Source: Gracilimonas sp040877545 (lineage in GTDB: Bacteria; Bacteroidota; Rhodothermia; Balneolales; Balneolaceae). From it: 17,643 nt of DNA. The notes beneath the pieces are model-generated. The model saw nothing but the letters and a program-made list of their open reading frames with translations. It made no database searches and was not told where the DNA came from. Shown here piece by piece: positions 1 through 7,774 of this stretch (position 1 is its first letter; each line of letters begins with the position of its first letter). A program made the position numbers and the translations under genes. The stretch lies in contig JBBDNN010000066.1 in NCBI GenBank assembly GCA_040877545.1, positions 1-17,643 on the forward strand, read 5' to 3'.

Positions 1-1
1 C

Positions 2-51
2 GGGACTTTCAGTCCCAAATCAAACCTCTGCACTTTCAGTGCAGAGTGGTT
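2..51. repeat. Two adjacent hairpins sharing one core and loop
   Basis: Two perfect short inverted repeats sit side by side. The first (2-16) has a 6-bp stem; the second (26-46) has a 9-bp stem, which can be extended by AACC/GGTT pairing (23-26 with 48-51) across a small bulge. Both are centred on the same nine bases, ACTTTCAGT, that is a stem end ACT/AGT around a TTC loop, while the outer stem sequences differ. Different stems with a kept core mean that base pairing, and probably the loop, is what is conserved. They may be 3' structures of a gene left of the window or members of a dispersed palindromic repeat family. There is no T-run directly after either one, so simple termination is not supported. 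Confidence 0.7.
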
Positions 52-57
52 TAGTGT

Positions 58-88
58 AGCAAGAATCTATTTTTAGATTCTTGCTTTT
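58..88 (+). terminator. Strong hairpin with T-tract, terminator-like
   Basis: A perfect 12-bp stem (58-69 pairing with 74-85) with a TTTT loop is followed by TTTT and further AT-rich sequence. This is the form of a rho-independent terminator for a plus-strand gene left of the window. The stem is AT-rich (8 of 12 pairs are A-T), so termination may be incomplete. It ends only 12 nt before the start codon at 101, which leaves no room for an ordinary promoter between the two; it may therefore act in the leader of the next gene. Confidence 0.6.
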
Positions 89-100
89 AAATTTAATTTT

Positions 101-1168
101 ATGAAAAAAGTAATTTCAATTTTATTTTTTCTCTTGGTGGGGATTAGTAGAGGAAATGCCCAAGATTTAAAATGGGGAGAAAATAGCAGTATAAACTGGG
201 AGAAACTTTCAGAGACCACGAATGCCACATATAACACCTATGGAATGTGGTTACTTGGCGAAGACAGCCTTTTGTTTGAAGACCTTGCTATTCATGAAAC
301 CCCACTTCTACTATTTGATGTTGATAGAGATACGGCTATAAACCTTATTCAAACTGGAAGGGGCCCCGGAGAAGTTCATCCTACTTTTTATAAGCGAACT
401 ACCAAATTTAGTAATGGCAATATTTTGCTTTGGGATTCAGGCCACCAAAGAGCTTCCATTTATGACCGTAATCTAAAATATCAAAATACCCTTTCTGGAG
501 ATGTCTTTAACCAACGCATATACCAAGTAGGACTTATTAATGATTCTACCCTTTTTGTTTCAGGCAGTAAAAAAGCGAGATTTGAAATCGTTCGTTTAAA
601 AAGGTTTATAGTGGATGAAGCTAACATTATAAATACTATTGACTTTGATGATTATGGGGAATTACAGGGGTTGAATAATTTTATGCACAGGCAGGCTATT
701 TATCTGGCTAATGACGGAGATCGTATTTATTTATCATTTGAATTTTCATCGGTTATAATGGGCATAAGTGAAAAGGGAATAGAGTTTAAAACGTCTCTGC
801 CGGGAAACCTTACTCTACCTGACTTTCATGAAAACTCCCCTACCTACTCTTTACCAAAAATGGGAGAGCACCCAGAGTGCTCCAGATATATAGCCGTTAA
901 TAACCGGTTTGTATTTTCTCTCTTTAACGGTGAAAATATTTCCAAATGGCAACAAATTCGTTACGCGTCTAACTTTGATTTTTTAATAGACAAAGCTAAG
1001 CATACTAAAAACCTGCTTATTTATGATAAAAGAGACGGTTCTTTTATTAACGAGATTGAACTTCCGATAGAATCTAAATTCCTAGCCGTATCAGGAGATA
1101 ATATATTTTACTTTATTAATTCATTGAATGATAAAACAGTTTTATTCAAATACTTATTAACCAATTAA
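101..1168 (+). CDS. Secreted 6-bladed beta-propeller protein
   Basis: 355 residues. An N-terminal signal peptide is clear: MKK, a hydrophobic run to about residue 14, and a likely cleavage after GNA-Q at about residue 20; there is no lipobox cysteine, so the product should be soluble in the periplasm or exported. The motif GRGPGE at 86-91, followed by a segment resembling FSNGNILLWD and YDRNLK, is typical of the Bacteroidota 6-bladed beta-propeller (NHL-like, BF3886-type) family. Members are usually uncharacterised and thought to bind ligands or partners. The ATG at 101 is chosen because it opens the signal peptide. The gene is noticeably more AT-rich than its neighbours (about 30-38% GC in sampled lines against about 48% in the next gene), which suggests recent acquisition or a lineage-specific gene. 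No specific substrate can be inferred. Confidence 0.8.
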   Translation: MKKVISILFFLLVGISRGNAQDLKWGENSSINWEKLSETTNATYNTYGMWLLGEDSLLFEDLAIHETPLLLFDVDRDTAINLIQTGRGPGEVHPTFYKRTTKFSNGNILLWDSGHQRASIYDRNLKYQNTLSGDVFNQRIYQVGLINDSTLFVSGSKKARFEIVRLKRFIVDEANIINTIDFDDYGELQGLNNFMHRQAIYLANDGDRIYLSFEFSSVIMGISEKGIEFKTSLPGNLTLPDFHENSPTYSLPKMGEHPECSRYIAVNNRFVFSLFNGENISKWQQIRYASNFDFLIDKAKHTKNLLIYDKRDGSFINEIELPIESKFLAVSGDNIFYFINSLNDKTVLFKYLLTN

Positions 1169-1182
1169 TCAAATACTTATTA
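1146..1182 (+). repeat. 14-bp direct repeat across the stop codon of the propeller gene
   Basis: TCAAATACTTATTA occurs at 1146-1159, inside the last codons of the beta-propeller gene, and again at 1169-1182, just after its TAA. The two copies start 23 bp apart. After the second copy, the sequence continues as an open frame (codons for KYLLEAEWGV through TVYE, then TGA at 1243-1245). Removing 23 bp between the copies would join this tail in frame to the gene. This may be a partial duplication or recombination scar, or chance in AT-rich DNA. Confidence 0.55.
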
Positions 1183-1355
1183 GAGGCAGAATGGGGAGTT
1201 AAAAAGAACTGGAGCCCGGGAATATATCTTACTGTTTACGAATGATAACAGTGGTGAGTTTAATTACGCCGCAACTTGTGTTATCAACAATAATCTCAGC
1301 ATGTATCTCTATATTATTTTATTGATAAATGTGAAAAAAAGATCAGGCAAATTGC

Positions 1356-2252
1356 ATGAATATACTTATTACAGGCGGCACCGGATTTATTGGCGAAGAG
1401 CTCCGAACCATTCTTTTAAGGGAAGGCCATAACATCATTATTGTGACCCGTGATCCGAAAAAGCATGAAGGTGAAGCAGCCAAAAACCAGCGATTTATTG
1501 GCTGGGATGATGATCTCTCTGCCGAAATGAACGAGGTAAACGCGGTAATAAATCTCGCCGGAGAAAATATATTTGGCCAGCGCTGGACCGATGAAGTCAA
1601 AGAACGGATTATGAGCAGCCGCATTGAATCTACCCGGCAATTAGTGGAAGCCATGGAAAAAGCGGAAAATAAACCCGGTGTTTTTATTTCTGCTTCGGCC
1701 TCAGGTATTTATGGAGATCATGGAGAAGAAATATTGGACGAGGATTCACAAACAGCCAATGATTTCCTGGCTGATGTTTGTATAAAATGGGAGGCAGAAT
1801 CTCAAAAAGCTACTGATTTTGGTGTTCGGGTGGTAAATCCAAGGATGGGAATTGTGCTTGAAAAAGGCGGGGGGGCTTTGAAACAAATGGTTCCGCCTTT
1901 TCAGTTTTTTGTGGGAGGGCCTGTCGGGAGCGGCAATCAATATATGAGTTGGATTCACCGCACCGATCTTTGTCATTCATTTTTATTTATGATTAAAAAT
2001 GAACAGTTGAAGGGTGCTTGCAACACCTGCTCGCCGGAACCTGTGACGATGAATAAATTCGCCCAAATTTTAGGAGATATATTGAACCGGCCGTCCTTTT
2101 TCCGGGTTCCAAAATTTGCCCTTGATTTAGCCTTGGGAGAATCTGCCAAACCCATCACCGACAGCATTCGGATGCAACCCAAAAAGCTGCAAATAGTTAA
2201 TTTTGATTTCAGTTATGAATCACTCGAAGAAGCACTGGCAGAGATCCTTTGA
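1356..2252 (+). CDS. TIGR01777 family NAD(P)-binding epimerase-like protein (YfcH type)
   Basis: 298 residues, the usual length of the family. It is an extended short-chain dehydrogenase/reductase: the Rossmann motif GGTGFIG is at residues 7-13 straight after a beta strand (MNILIT), the segment VINLAGENIFGQRW follows at about 65-78, and ISASASGIYGDHGEE at about 111-125 holds the serine and tyrosine region. The C-terminal segment (about 250-297, with GESAKP, QPKKLQ and FDFSYESLEEAL) matches the DUF1731 domain that ends these proteins. The family is annotated as sugar nucleotide epimerase, and also as a SulA homologue in older records, but its substrate is not known. It is probably cytoplasmic, as no signal peptide is seen. 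ATG at 1356 is the only start giving a complete Rossmann strand. Confidence 0.9.
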   Translation: MNILITGGTGFIGEELRTILLREGHNIIIVTRDPKKHEGEAAKNQRFIGWDDDLSAEMNEVNAVINLAGENIFGQRWTDEVKERIMSSRIESTRQLVEAMEKAENKPGVFISASASGIYGDHGEEILDEDSQTANDFLADVCIKWEAESQKATDFGVRVVNPRMGIVLEKGGGALKQMVPPFQFFVGGPVGSGNQYMSWIHRTDLCHSFLFMIKNEQLKGACNTCSPEPVTMNKFAQILGDILNRPSFFRVPKFALDLALGESAKPITDSIRMQPKKLQIVNFDFSYESLEEALAEIL

Positions 2253-2258
2253 AGAAGG

Positions 2259-2310
2259 TCAAGGTATAAGCAAAAGTGGAAATTTCATGGGCTCTTCTCT
2301 TACACCTTGA
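2259..2310. terminator. Inverted repeat between convergent genes
   Basis: TCAAGGTATAAG (2259-2270) is the reverse complement of CTTACACCTTGA (2299-2310) except at one position, giving a 12-bp arm pair around a 28-nt loop. It lies in the 73-bp gap where the epimerase gene and the minus-strand lipoprotein gene converge, so a bidirectional terminator is the natural reading. The long loop and the lack of a T-run on either strand weaken it. Confidence 0.35.
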
Positions 2311-2325
2311 ACCTGATATCTTATC

Positions 2326-4962
2326 CTAATTCCCTAAAATTGTCCAGCAGCGAAGACCTTCCCTGGTTTGAGCGATAAGTTCCTTCCGGCCATCTTCGTT
2401 CAGATCTGTTATGACTGGATATTTTATTCCTGAAGTAGGAATGCCATACAGGCGCTCGTTGCTAAGAATTTCCCAGGCGTATAATCTCCCGAACTCGGCA
2501 AGTGCAAGAAGCTCCTGTCTTTGGTCGGCATTTATATCAACAATATGGGGTGTTAATGTCAGGGAAGCAGGTTGCCCCAGACTTTGAGTAAATCTCAATT
2601 CACCATCGGTATTATATAGAAATAGAGACCCATTCACACTTTGTGTGGTGATTAAATCTTCGCGGTAAAAGTCATCGCCTTTCAGGAGTACATTCTCTTC
2701 CACAGAAACGGAAGAGAGTTCACTGCCAGCTACATACAGTGATTTTACTGATACAGAGCCATTATTTCCTTCTGAAATATTAGTAGCAACAGAATCATCA
2801 AACAGAGGAGTTGTACCAATGGAATATAAATAACCGTCAGCGGCGCTCCCCAGCACCTGATTTTTATAGATAACGGGAGAGCCGGTAAACTGGGCATTTA
2901 TAAATTGGGGATAATCAGGGCGGGGATTTCCATTCCGCAGCCAGCTGTGCAACGTATTTTCGGAATACGCCCAGACGCTCCAAACATCTTCCAATAATTC
3001 AAGAACAGGTGTAGTGGTAACAGTAGTATTTGTGTTTTGAGGCCAACCCCTGACGTTATCGCCTCTGCCATCTATAACATGAACCTTGCGATTTTCGGTG
3101 GCTACAACAATTTCAGGAACTCCGTTTCGAAGCACATCAGCAACCAAAATGGGAGCCGTAATTTTCTGCCCCATTTCAAGAGGAAATTTAGGCAGCAGGT
3201 TACCGCTCGAATTCCACGCAAAAATCTTACTGCCAGCCGCCAATAGTATTACCTGCTGGCCATTTCCATACCAATCGTAAAGTACGGGGCCACCCATAGG
3301 TTCTAAGCCGTTGGTGGTGAATTGCGAGGTGATAGTTCCATCCGAAGCAAGTACCATCACCCGGCCATCCCTTGTTGAAACGATTATTTCGTCTAAACTG
3401 CTTCCAATCAAATCTCCAAAAACTGGTTTTCCGCTAAGATCGAAATCAGCCAGTGCAACCACCCATAATTCTTCATAAGGAGAGGTTGAGCCTTCTCTGG
3501 TATAAGAATTTATGGAAAGCTCCACTTTGTCATTTTCGGTAGTCATAGAAATTGAGGTAATATCAAAACGGCTGAGGATACTTCCGGCTACACTTTCAGG
3601 CTTTAAATAAGGCCTGATAAACTGCATAAAATCATCCGAAGAAGACCAGATAAAGCCACTAATTTCATCAGGTAAAGAATTTCGTACATTTGAATAGGTC
3701 TCATCATAATAAATAACGCGCCGCCGGGTACGGTCAGAATTCACGCTTTCAGCAAGTCCCCTGCGCTTTGCAATAACCATTACATTTCCTGAAAAGGAGA
3801 GATAAAAATCATTAAAAGTTGAAAGTTCAGAACCAACTAATTTTGATATTACTATGCTGTTCATTTGGTAGGTAGATTGCTGAGGTTTATAAATTACCCC
3901 CTCTTCGGCTAAGCGGTCTAATCTATTTTGAAATGCTCTTTTATCTTTTAGTACCCGCATAAATAAGTATTCACCGTCTGCTTGCAATCCAGACTCAGGG
4001 AAGGCAACAAAGGCAAACTCATTGCCAAGGGCAGCGGCCATTTCCTGGTAAAGATCCAGGTCCTTTAGCAGAAGCGAATCTAAGGAACTTTGATGATCTG
4101 CCGGTTCAACAGGAATAGAAACCGGTGGTAAATGAAACAGAGCAAAAGCTGCTGCATTACTTCCTATATGCCGGTCGAGTGTAATGCGGTTATTTTCATA
4201 GGAAAAAGCGTCCGTAAGTGCCGATCGGCCATCAGCTTCGAGGTCAATTGATCCCGATAATCGGAAATTGTTTAAAGTGTCGGAACTGGCTTCAAAAGAA
4301 AGTACAACAGGTTTTGTGCCTGCAAAACTTTCCATCACAGATGGGCGGGTGCTGGTAGTTGCGAACTGTTCAATCCATTTATCAAGTCCGGGAGTATTTA
4401 ATACCAACGTTCCCGGCGAGGGTTCTGAATCGAGTTTAATGGTGGGAATTTCACCTGTGTAAGCACGAAGTGCATTTTCTACCACACTACTCGATTTTGA
4501 TAAAACCAGCCATTTACCAACCTGAGCTGCAAATAGGTTACTTTTATTAAAATAGAGTTTATGAATTATGAGGTCTTTGAATTCATATTTATTTTGTGTA
4601 AAAGGCTCATAAAACTGCGGCGCCCAATCCTTAAGCGTTGAACTTGGATGCAATCCTATCCAAAGAAAGTGAGACTCGGTTGAAGTAGCGGGTGACAAAG
4701 CCAGGGCTTTTAAGTTAATGGATTTAGGAATTTCAAAATCCAAATCGGAAAGCTGCTGGATGGCTGAAGGTGTTAAATCATCCAAATAAGAAGCATATTT
4801 TTTGGTAGTTATATCACTTAAATTCATACCCGCTTCCGCCAATATTATGAAGGAGGTTTTCTCATGGATTAATTGAGTCCATTGTTTATCCGGGACAGAA
4901 GAACAGGAGGAGGTCAGATAAATGAATAAAGACGAAATTAAGACTGTAACTATTCGTTGCAT
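2326..4962 (-). CDS. Large lipoprotein: unrecognised N-terminal half plus beta-propeller half
   Basis: 878 residues from the ATG at 4962; a TTG one codon further upstream would add only one residue, and ATG is preferred. The N-terminus is a lipoprotein signal: a hydrophobic stretch then LTSSC, with the lipid cysteine at residue 20. Residues about 25-505 are not recognised. They contain mixed alpha/beta segments such as KWLVLSKSSSVVENAL and ALGNEFAFVAFPESG that recall DUF3352-like proteins, but only weakly. Residues about 510-878 carry repeated units of an FG-GAP/VCBS or PQQ-like beta-propeller, for example DEIIVSTRDGRVMVLASDG, PEIVVATENRKVHVIDGRG, RQELLALAEFGRLYAWE and RKELIAQTREGLRCWT. The product should be anchored to an outer or inner membrane face. 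It is divergent from the BatA-like operon, across 111 bp, so the two may share control. No function can be assigned. Confidence 0.8.
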   Translation of the reverse strand: MQRIVTVLISSLFIYLTSSCSSVPDKQWTQLIHEKTSFIILAEAGMNLSDITTKKYASYLDDLTPSAIQQLSDLDFEIPKSINLKALALSPATSTESHFLWIGLHPSSTLKDWAPQFYEPFTQNKYEFKDLIIHKLYFNKSNLFAAQVGKWLVLSKSSSVVENALRAYTGEIPTIKLDSEPSPGTLVLNTPGLDKWIEQFATTSTRPSVMESFAGTKPVVLSFEASSDTLNNFRLSGSIDLEADGRSALTDAFSYENNRITLDRHIGSNAAAFALFHLPPVSIPVEPADHQSSLDSLLLKDLDLYQEMAAALGNEFAFVAFPESGLQADGEYLFMRVLKDKRAFQNRLDRLAEEGVIYKPQQSTYQMNSIVISKLVGSELSTFNDFYLSFSGNVMVIAKRRGLAESVNSDRTRRRVIYYDETYSNVRNSLPDEISGFIWSSSDDFMQFIRPYLKPESVAGSILSRFDITSISMTTENDKVELSINSYTREGSTSPYEELWVVALADFDLSGKPVFGDLIGSSLDEIIVSTRDGRVMVLASDGTITSQFTTNGLEPMGGPVLYDWYGNGQQVILLAAGSKIFAWNSSGNLLPKFPLEMGQKITAPILVADVLRNGVPEIVVATENRKVHVIDGRGDNVRGWPQNTNTTVTTTPVLELLEDVWSVWAYSENTLHSWLRNGNPRPDYPQFINAQFTGSPVIYKNQVLGSAADGYLYSIGTTPLFDDSVATNISEGNNGSVSVKSLYVAGSELSSVSVEENVLLKGDDFYREDLITTQSVNGSLFLYNTDGELRFTQSLGQPASLTLTPHIVDINADQRQELLALAEFGRLYAWEILSNERLYGIPTSGIKYPVITDLNEDGRKELIAQTREGLRCWTILGN

Positions 4963-5073
4963 CAAAGAGATTAAATGAGCTTTTTAAAAGAGAATGAATT
5001 TGTTTTAATAAAATCCGGGTTTAACACAATTTCCGGTTAATTTTTCCTGAAGGTAACATTTTTTGAGCGCTAA
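4963..5073. promoter_or_regulatory. Divergent intergenic region, expected to hold two promoters
   Basis: These 111 AT-rich bases separate two divergently transcribed genes, so promoters for both must lie here or run into the coding ends. I could not find a convincing Bacteroidota-type box pair (TTTG and TAnnTTTG with usual spacing) on either strand. Two CCGG palindromes at about 5008 and 5032 flank a 14-bp AT-rich spacer, a weak symmetric feature that might be an operator. Confidence 0.35.
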
Positions 5074-7170
5074 ATGAGTTTTCTGAATCCACTTTTTTTA
5101 TTTGCATTAATTGCTGTTGGTTTACCACTTTTGATTCATCTGCTGAACCTGAGGAAACCACAGAAGATAGCTTTTTCCACACTGGCTTTTTTCCAGGAAT
5201 TAAAAAATACCACCATAAAACGAATCAGGATAAAAAAGTATCTATTACTCTTTTTGCGTCTTGCCGCCATAATTTGCCTTGCATTGGTTTTGGCCCGGCC
5301 TTTTTTGCCACCAGGATTATCGGGCGGAGGAAACAGCCAGGCACCTGCTCTTAACGCAATCTTGTTAGATAATAGTATTAGCATGTCAAGAATTGGTAAT
5401 GAAGGACCGCTTTTTGATTACGCAAAAAAAATTATCGGGGAGATTGAACAGGCCTCCAAAGAAGACGATCGCTTTGTATTGCAGGTAACAAATGGCGAGG
5501 CTGAATCAAGCAGCATTCTGAATCACGCTAACCTGCAGAAAATCCTGTCCGATCTGGAAATTACGCCATCAGGAAATTTTTCTGCAAATCGTCTTACTGC
5601 CTTGGTTGAGATGCTGGAAGAAGCTCCTTATTCCAATAAAAAAATATTCATCGTTTCGGATGGCCAAAGCAGTCAGTTTAGCCAGCTGCAGGAATTAGAT
5701 GATGAAAATATCGTTTTTACGTTTATAGATGTGGGAGAAGTTCCGGTTCAAAATACGATGGTAGAAAATATTAGCACCTCCACAAATATGATCGGCACTA
5801 ATATCCCCTTTACCATGAATGTTGATGTAGTTAACAGGGGGGAAGTGCAGGCGGTAAATCAATTTGTATCGCTTCAGTTTGAAGGGGAATCAGCCGGGCA
5901 GTATTCGCTGTCGCTACAACCGGGAGAAAGCAAAACCTTCACTTTTGAAGTGAATCCTTCAAAAACAGGATCATCGAAAGGCCAAATTTTTATTGAAGGG
6001 GATGATTTCCAAGCGGATAATGAATATTATTTCACTGTCCAGATACCGGAAACCCGCAAAATTCTGTGGATAAAAGGAAGGGAACAGGCCGGTAATTTAA
6101 TTTCCTATACCGGTGCAATGCTTCAGGCTGCCGGAGAAAATGACGCTCAGCTTTCTTATGATGAAGCTTCACCGGATATTTTAGAAACAGTCAATCTCAC
6201 AGATTACGATGCAGTTATTTTAGATGGCGTTGAAGAGATTCCTGAATATACATTCCAGCCTTTACAGCGGTTTGTGCAAGAGGGTAACGGGCTGGTTTTC
6301 TTTCCCTCCGAAGTAGGAAATCTGAATAATTACAATAACTTTCTTTCCCAGTTTAATGCCGGCCGTTTTGCAGGAATCCAGGGCGAATATTCATCCTTTA
6401 ATTCTATTGCCTCGGCTGATGAGTTACTGGAAGATCACCCCGCTTTTAGTGGTTTATTTGATCGCGAAGCAGACGAACAGGTTCGCTTCACACGACCAAA
6501 TATTTATTATTACCTGAAGTTAAATCCTAATAATTCTGGAACAGGATTTGATTTGCTTAGTCTAAATAATGGCGACGTGTTAATTCATGAAAAGAGATTT
6601 GGTCAAGGTAATTTATTGATCTCAGCCATTGGAAATGATCCGGGGTGGTCAAACTTTCCGGTGAAGCCTTTATTTGCACCATTTTATTATCGGATGATGT
6701 TATTTGCCGCTTCCTCGGATGAAGGTGGTTTTTTGAATCATCAATTAGGCAACCAATTTAGCTGGACGGGCAATATTGATGCTGAAAATGCCGTAATAAG
6801 AACTGACGATGAAGAGATCAAGCCAACGGTAAATGTGGTTTCTTCCGGAATTCAGATAACATATTCGGCACAGGAGTGGCAGCCGGGATGGATCACAATT
6901 TCCGATGGAAACCGGGAAGTGATTCTCTCTGCGAATCTGGTTCGAGAAGAATCTATGTTCACTGAAACCTCGGAAAATGAACTCCAATCACTATTAAGGG
7001 GCACGAAAATAGCTATGGTTGACGCTGCCCGTTTAGATGAAGAAGAACTTCAAAATAAAATATTATCCTCAGGATTCGGCAGGGAAATTTGGAACTGGTT
7101 CATGTTAGCAGGTTTATTATTTTTAATCGCAGAAACATTAACTTCATTATGGTATAAAACAGAAACGTAA
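5074..7170 (+). CDS. BatA/vWA-domain membrane protein with GATase-like domain
   Basis: 698 residues. The N-terminus (1-78) is the two-helix BatA domain: FLNPLFLFAL...IHLLNL, then a conserved KIAFSTLAFFQEL stretch and a second helix at about 56-78 ending ARPFL. A von Willebrand A domain follows (about 90-220), with the metal-site motif DNSIS at 99-103 and the strand IFIVSDGQ at 191-198. Residues about 228-325 look like an immunoglobulin-like CARDB fold, and about 328-560 like a class I glutamine amidotransferase-type domain without an obvious catalytic triad, as is usual in this family. A final transmembrane helix lies at about 668-692. Most of the protein should face the periplasm. Relatives occur with MoxR ATPases and DUF58 proteins in Bat operons; none is seen in this window. 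It begins a six-gene plus-strand run, and the next gene starts 4 nt after its stop. Confidence 0.88.
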   Translation: MSFLNPLFLFALIAVGLPLLIHLLNLRKPQKIAFSTLAFFQELKNTTIKRIRIKKYLLLFLRLAAIICLALVLARPFLPPGLSGGGNSQAPALNAILLDNSISMSRIGNEGPLFDYAKKIIGEIEQASKEDDRFVLQVTNGEAESSSILNHANLQKILSDLEITPSGNFSANRLTALVEMLEEAPYSNKKIFIVSDGQSSQFSQLQELDDENIVFTFIDVGEVPVQNTMVENISTSTNMIGTNIPFTMNVDVVNRGEVQAVNQFVSLQFEGESAGQYSLSLQPGESKTFTFEVNPSKTGSSKGQIFIEGDDFQADNEYYFTVQIPETRKILWIKGREQAGNLISYTGAMLQAAGENDAQLSYDEASPDILETVNLTDYDAVILDGVEEIPEYTFQPLQRFVQEGNGLVFFPSEVGNLNNYNNFLSQFNAGRFAGIQGEYSSFNSIASADELLEDHPAFSGLFDREADEQVRFTRPNIYYYLKLNPNNSGTGFDLLSLNNGDVLIHEKRFGQGNLLISAIGNDPGWSNFPVKPLFAPFYYRMMLFAASSDEGGFLNHQLGNQFSWTGNIDAENAVIRTDDEEIKPTVNVVSSGIQITYSAQEWQPGWITISDGNREVILSANLVREESMFTETSENELQSLLRGTKIAMVDAARLDEEELQNKILSSGFGREIWNWFMLAGLLFLIAETLTSLWYKTET

Positions 7171-7174
7171 ATTA

Positions 7175-7756
7175 ATGGAAGAAGCATTAGCCATATTTTT
7201 TAAGGGAGTAATTGTGCTTTTTACAATTGCCTCTACCTTACTGGCAGGATATTCGGTTCAGAATAAACTGCGGTTAAGGAATGTTCGCCTTAGCTGGCGG
7301 GCAGGTAAGCTCCGGGGATATCCATTATTCGCTACTGTTTTTCTTGCTTTGATTTTGATCCTGTCAGCCTTTGTGTTTTATATAGAGGATGCGTTCCGGT
7401 ATCCTGTGTTTTTTGCTTATATCTGGATAAGTGGCATGTGGTTTATCTCCAGTTATTTGGCCTCGAAATATTATATTACTGATTATGGAATTGTGAAAAA
7501 TATCAACGAACCCTCACAAACTATTCCATGGTTTCAAATACTTGATTATGTAGAGAAGAAAGAAAAGGATGGCGTCAGATATACCTTCACCTACTCAGAA
7601 ATGGATAAAAGCTTGGTAAAAGGATATAAGCAACTCCGGCTGTTTGTTCCGGAGGCCAGGCACAATGCAGTCAAAAAAATAGTATCTTTAAAATTGATAA
7701 ATCGATTTGAAGGGCAATTTATACCGGATATCGATCTCAAGAGAATTCAAGAATAA
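7175..7756 (+). CDS. Small membrane protein with bacterial PH-like C-terminal domain
   Basis: 193 residues. Three hydrophobic segments, about 7-27, 50-70 and 77-97, look like membrane helices. The remainder (about 98-172) begins KYYITDYGIVKN and continues QTIPWFQILDYVEKKEKDG and YTFTYSE, the pattern of bPH/DUF5673-type domains (a strand-rich fold placed after membrane helices, as in YdbS-like proteins). That resemblance is from pattern only. The gene starts 4 nt after the BatA-like gene and ends 18 nt before hflX, so it is almost certainly cotranscribed. Function unknown. Confidence 0.7.
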   Translation: MEEALAIFFKGVIVLFTIASTLLAGYSVQNKLRLRNVRLSWRAGKLRGYPLFATVFLALILILSAFVFYIEDAFRYPVFFAYIWISGMWFISSYLASKYYITDYGIVKNINEPSQTIPWFQILDYVEKKEKDGVRYTFTYSEMDKSLVKGYKQLRLFVPEARHNAVKKIVSLKLINRFEGQFIPDIDLKRIQE

Positions 7757-7774
7757 AAATAAAGAAGAAATCAT

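Noticed and set aside
2..51. CRISPR array
   Set aside because: Only two short palindromes with differing stems and no spacers of regular length; no cas genes nearby.
4963..4965. TTG start one codon before the lipoprotein ATG
   Set aside because: The adjacent ATG (4960-4962) is a better start and gives the same signal peptide.
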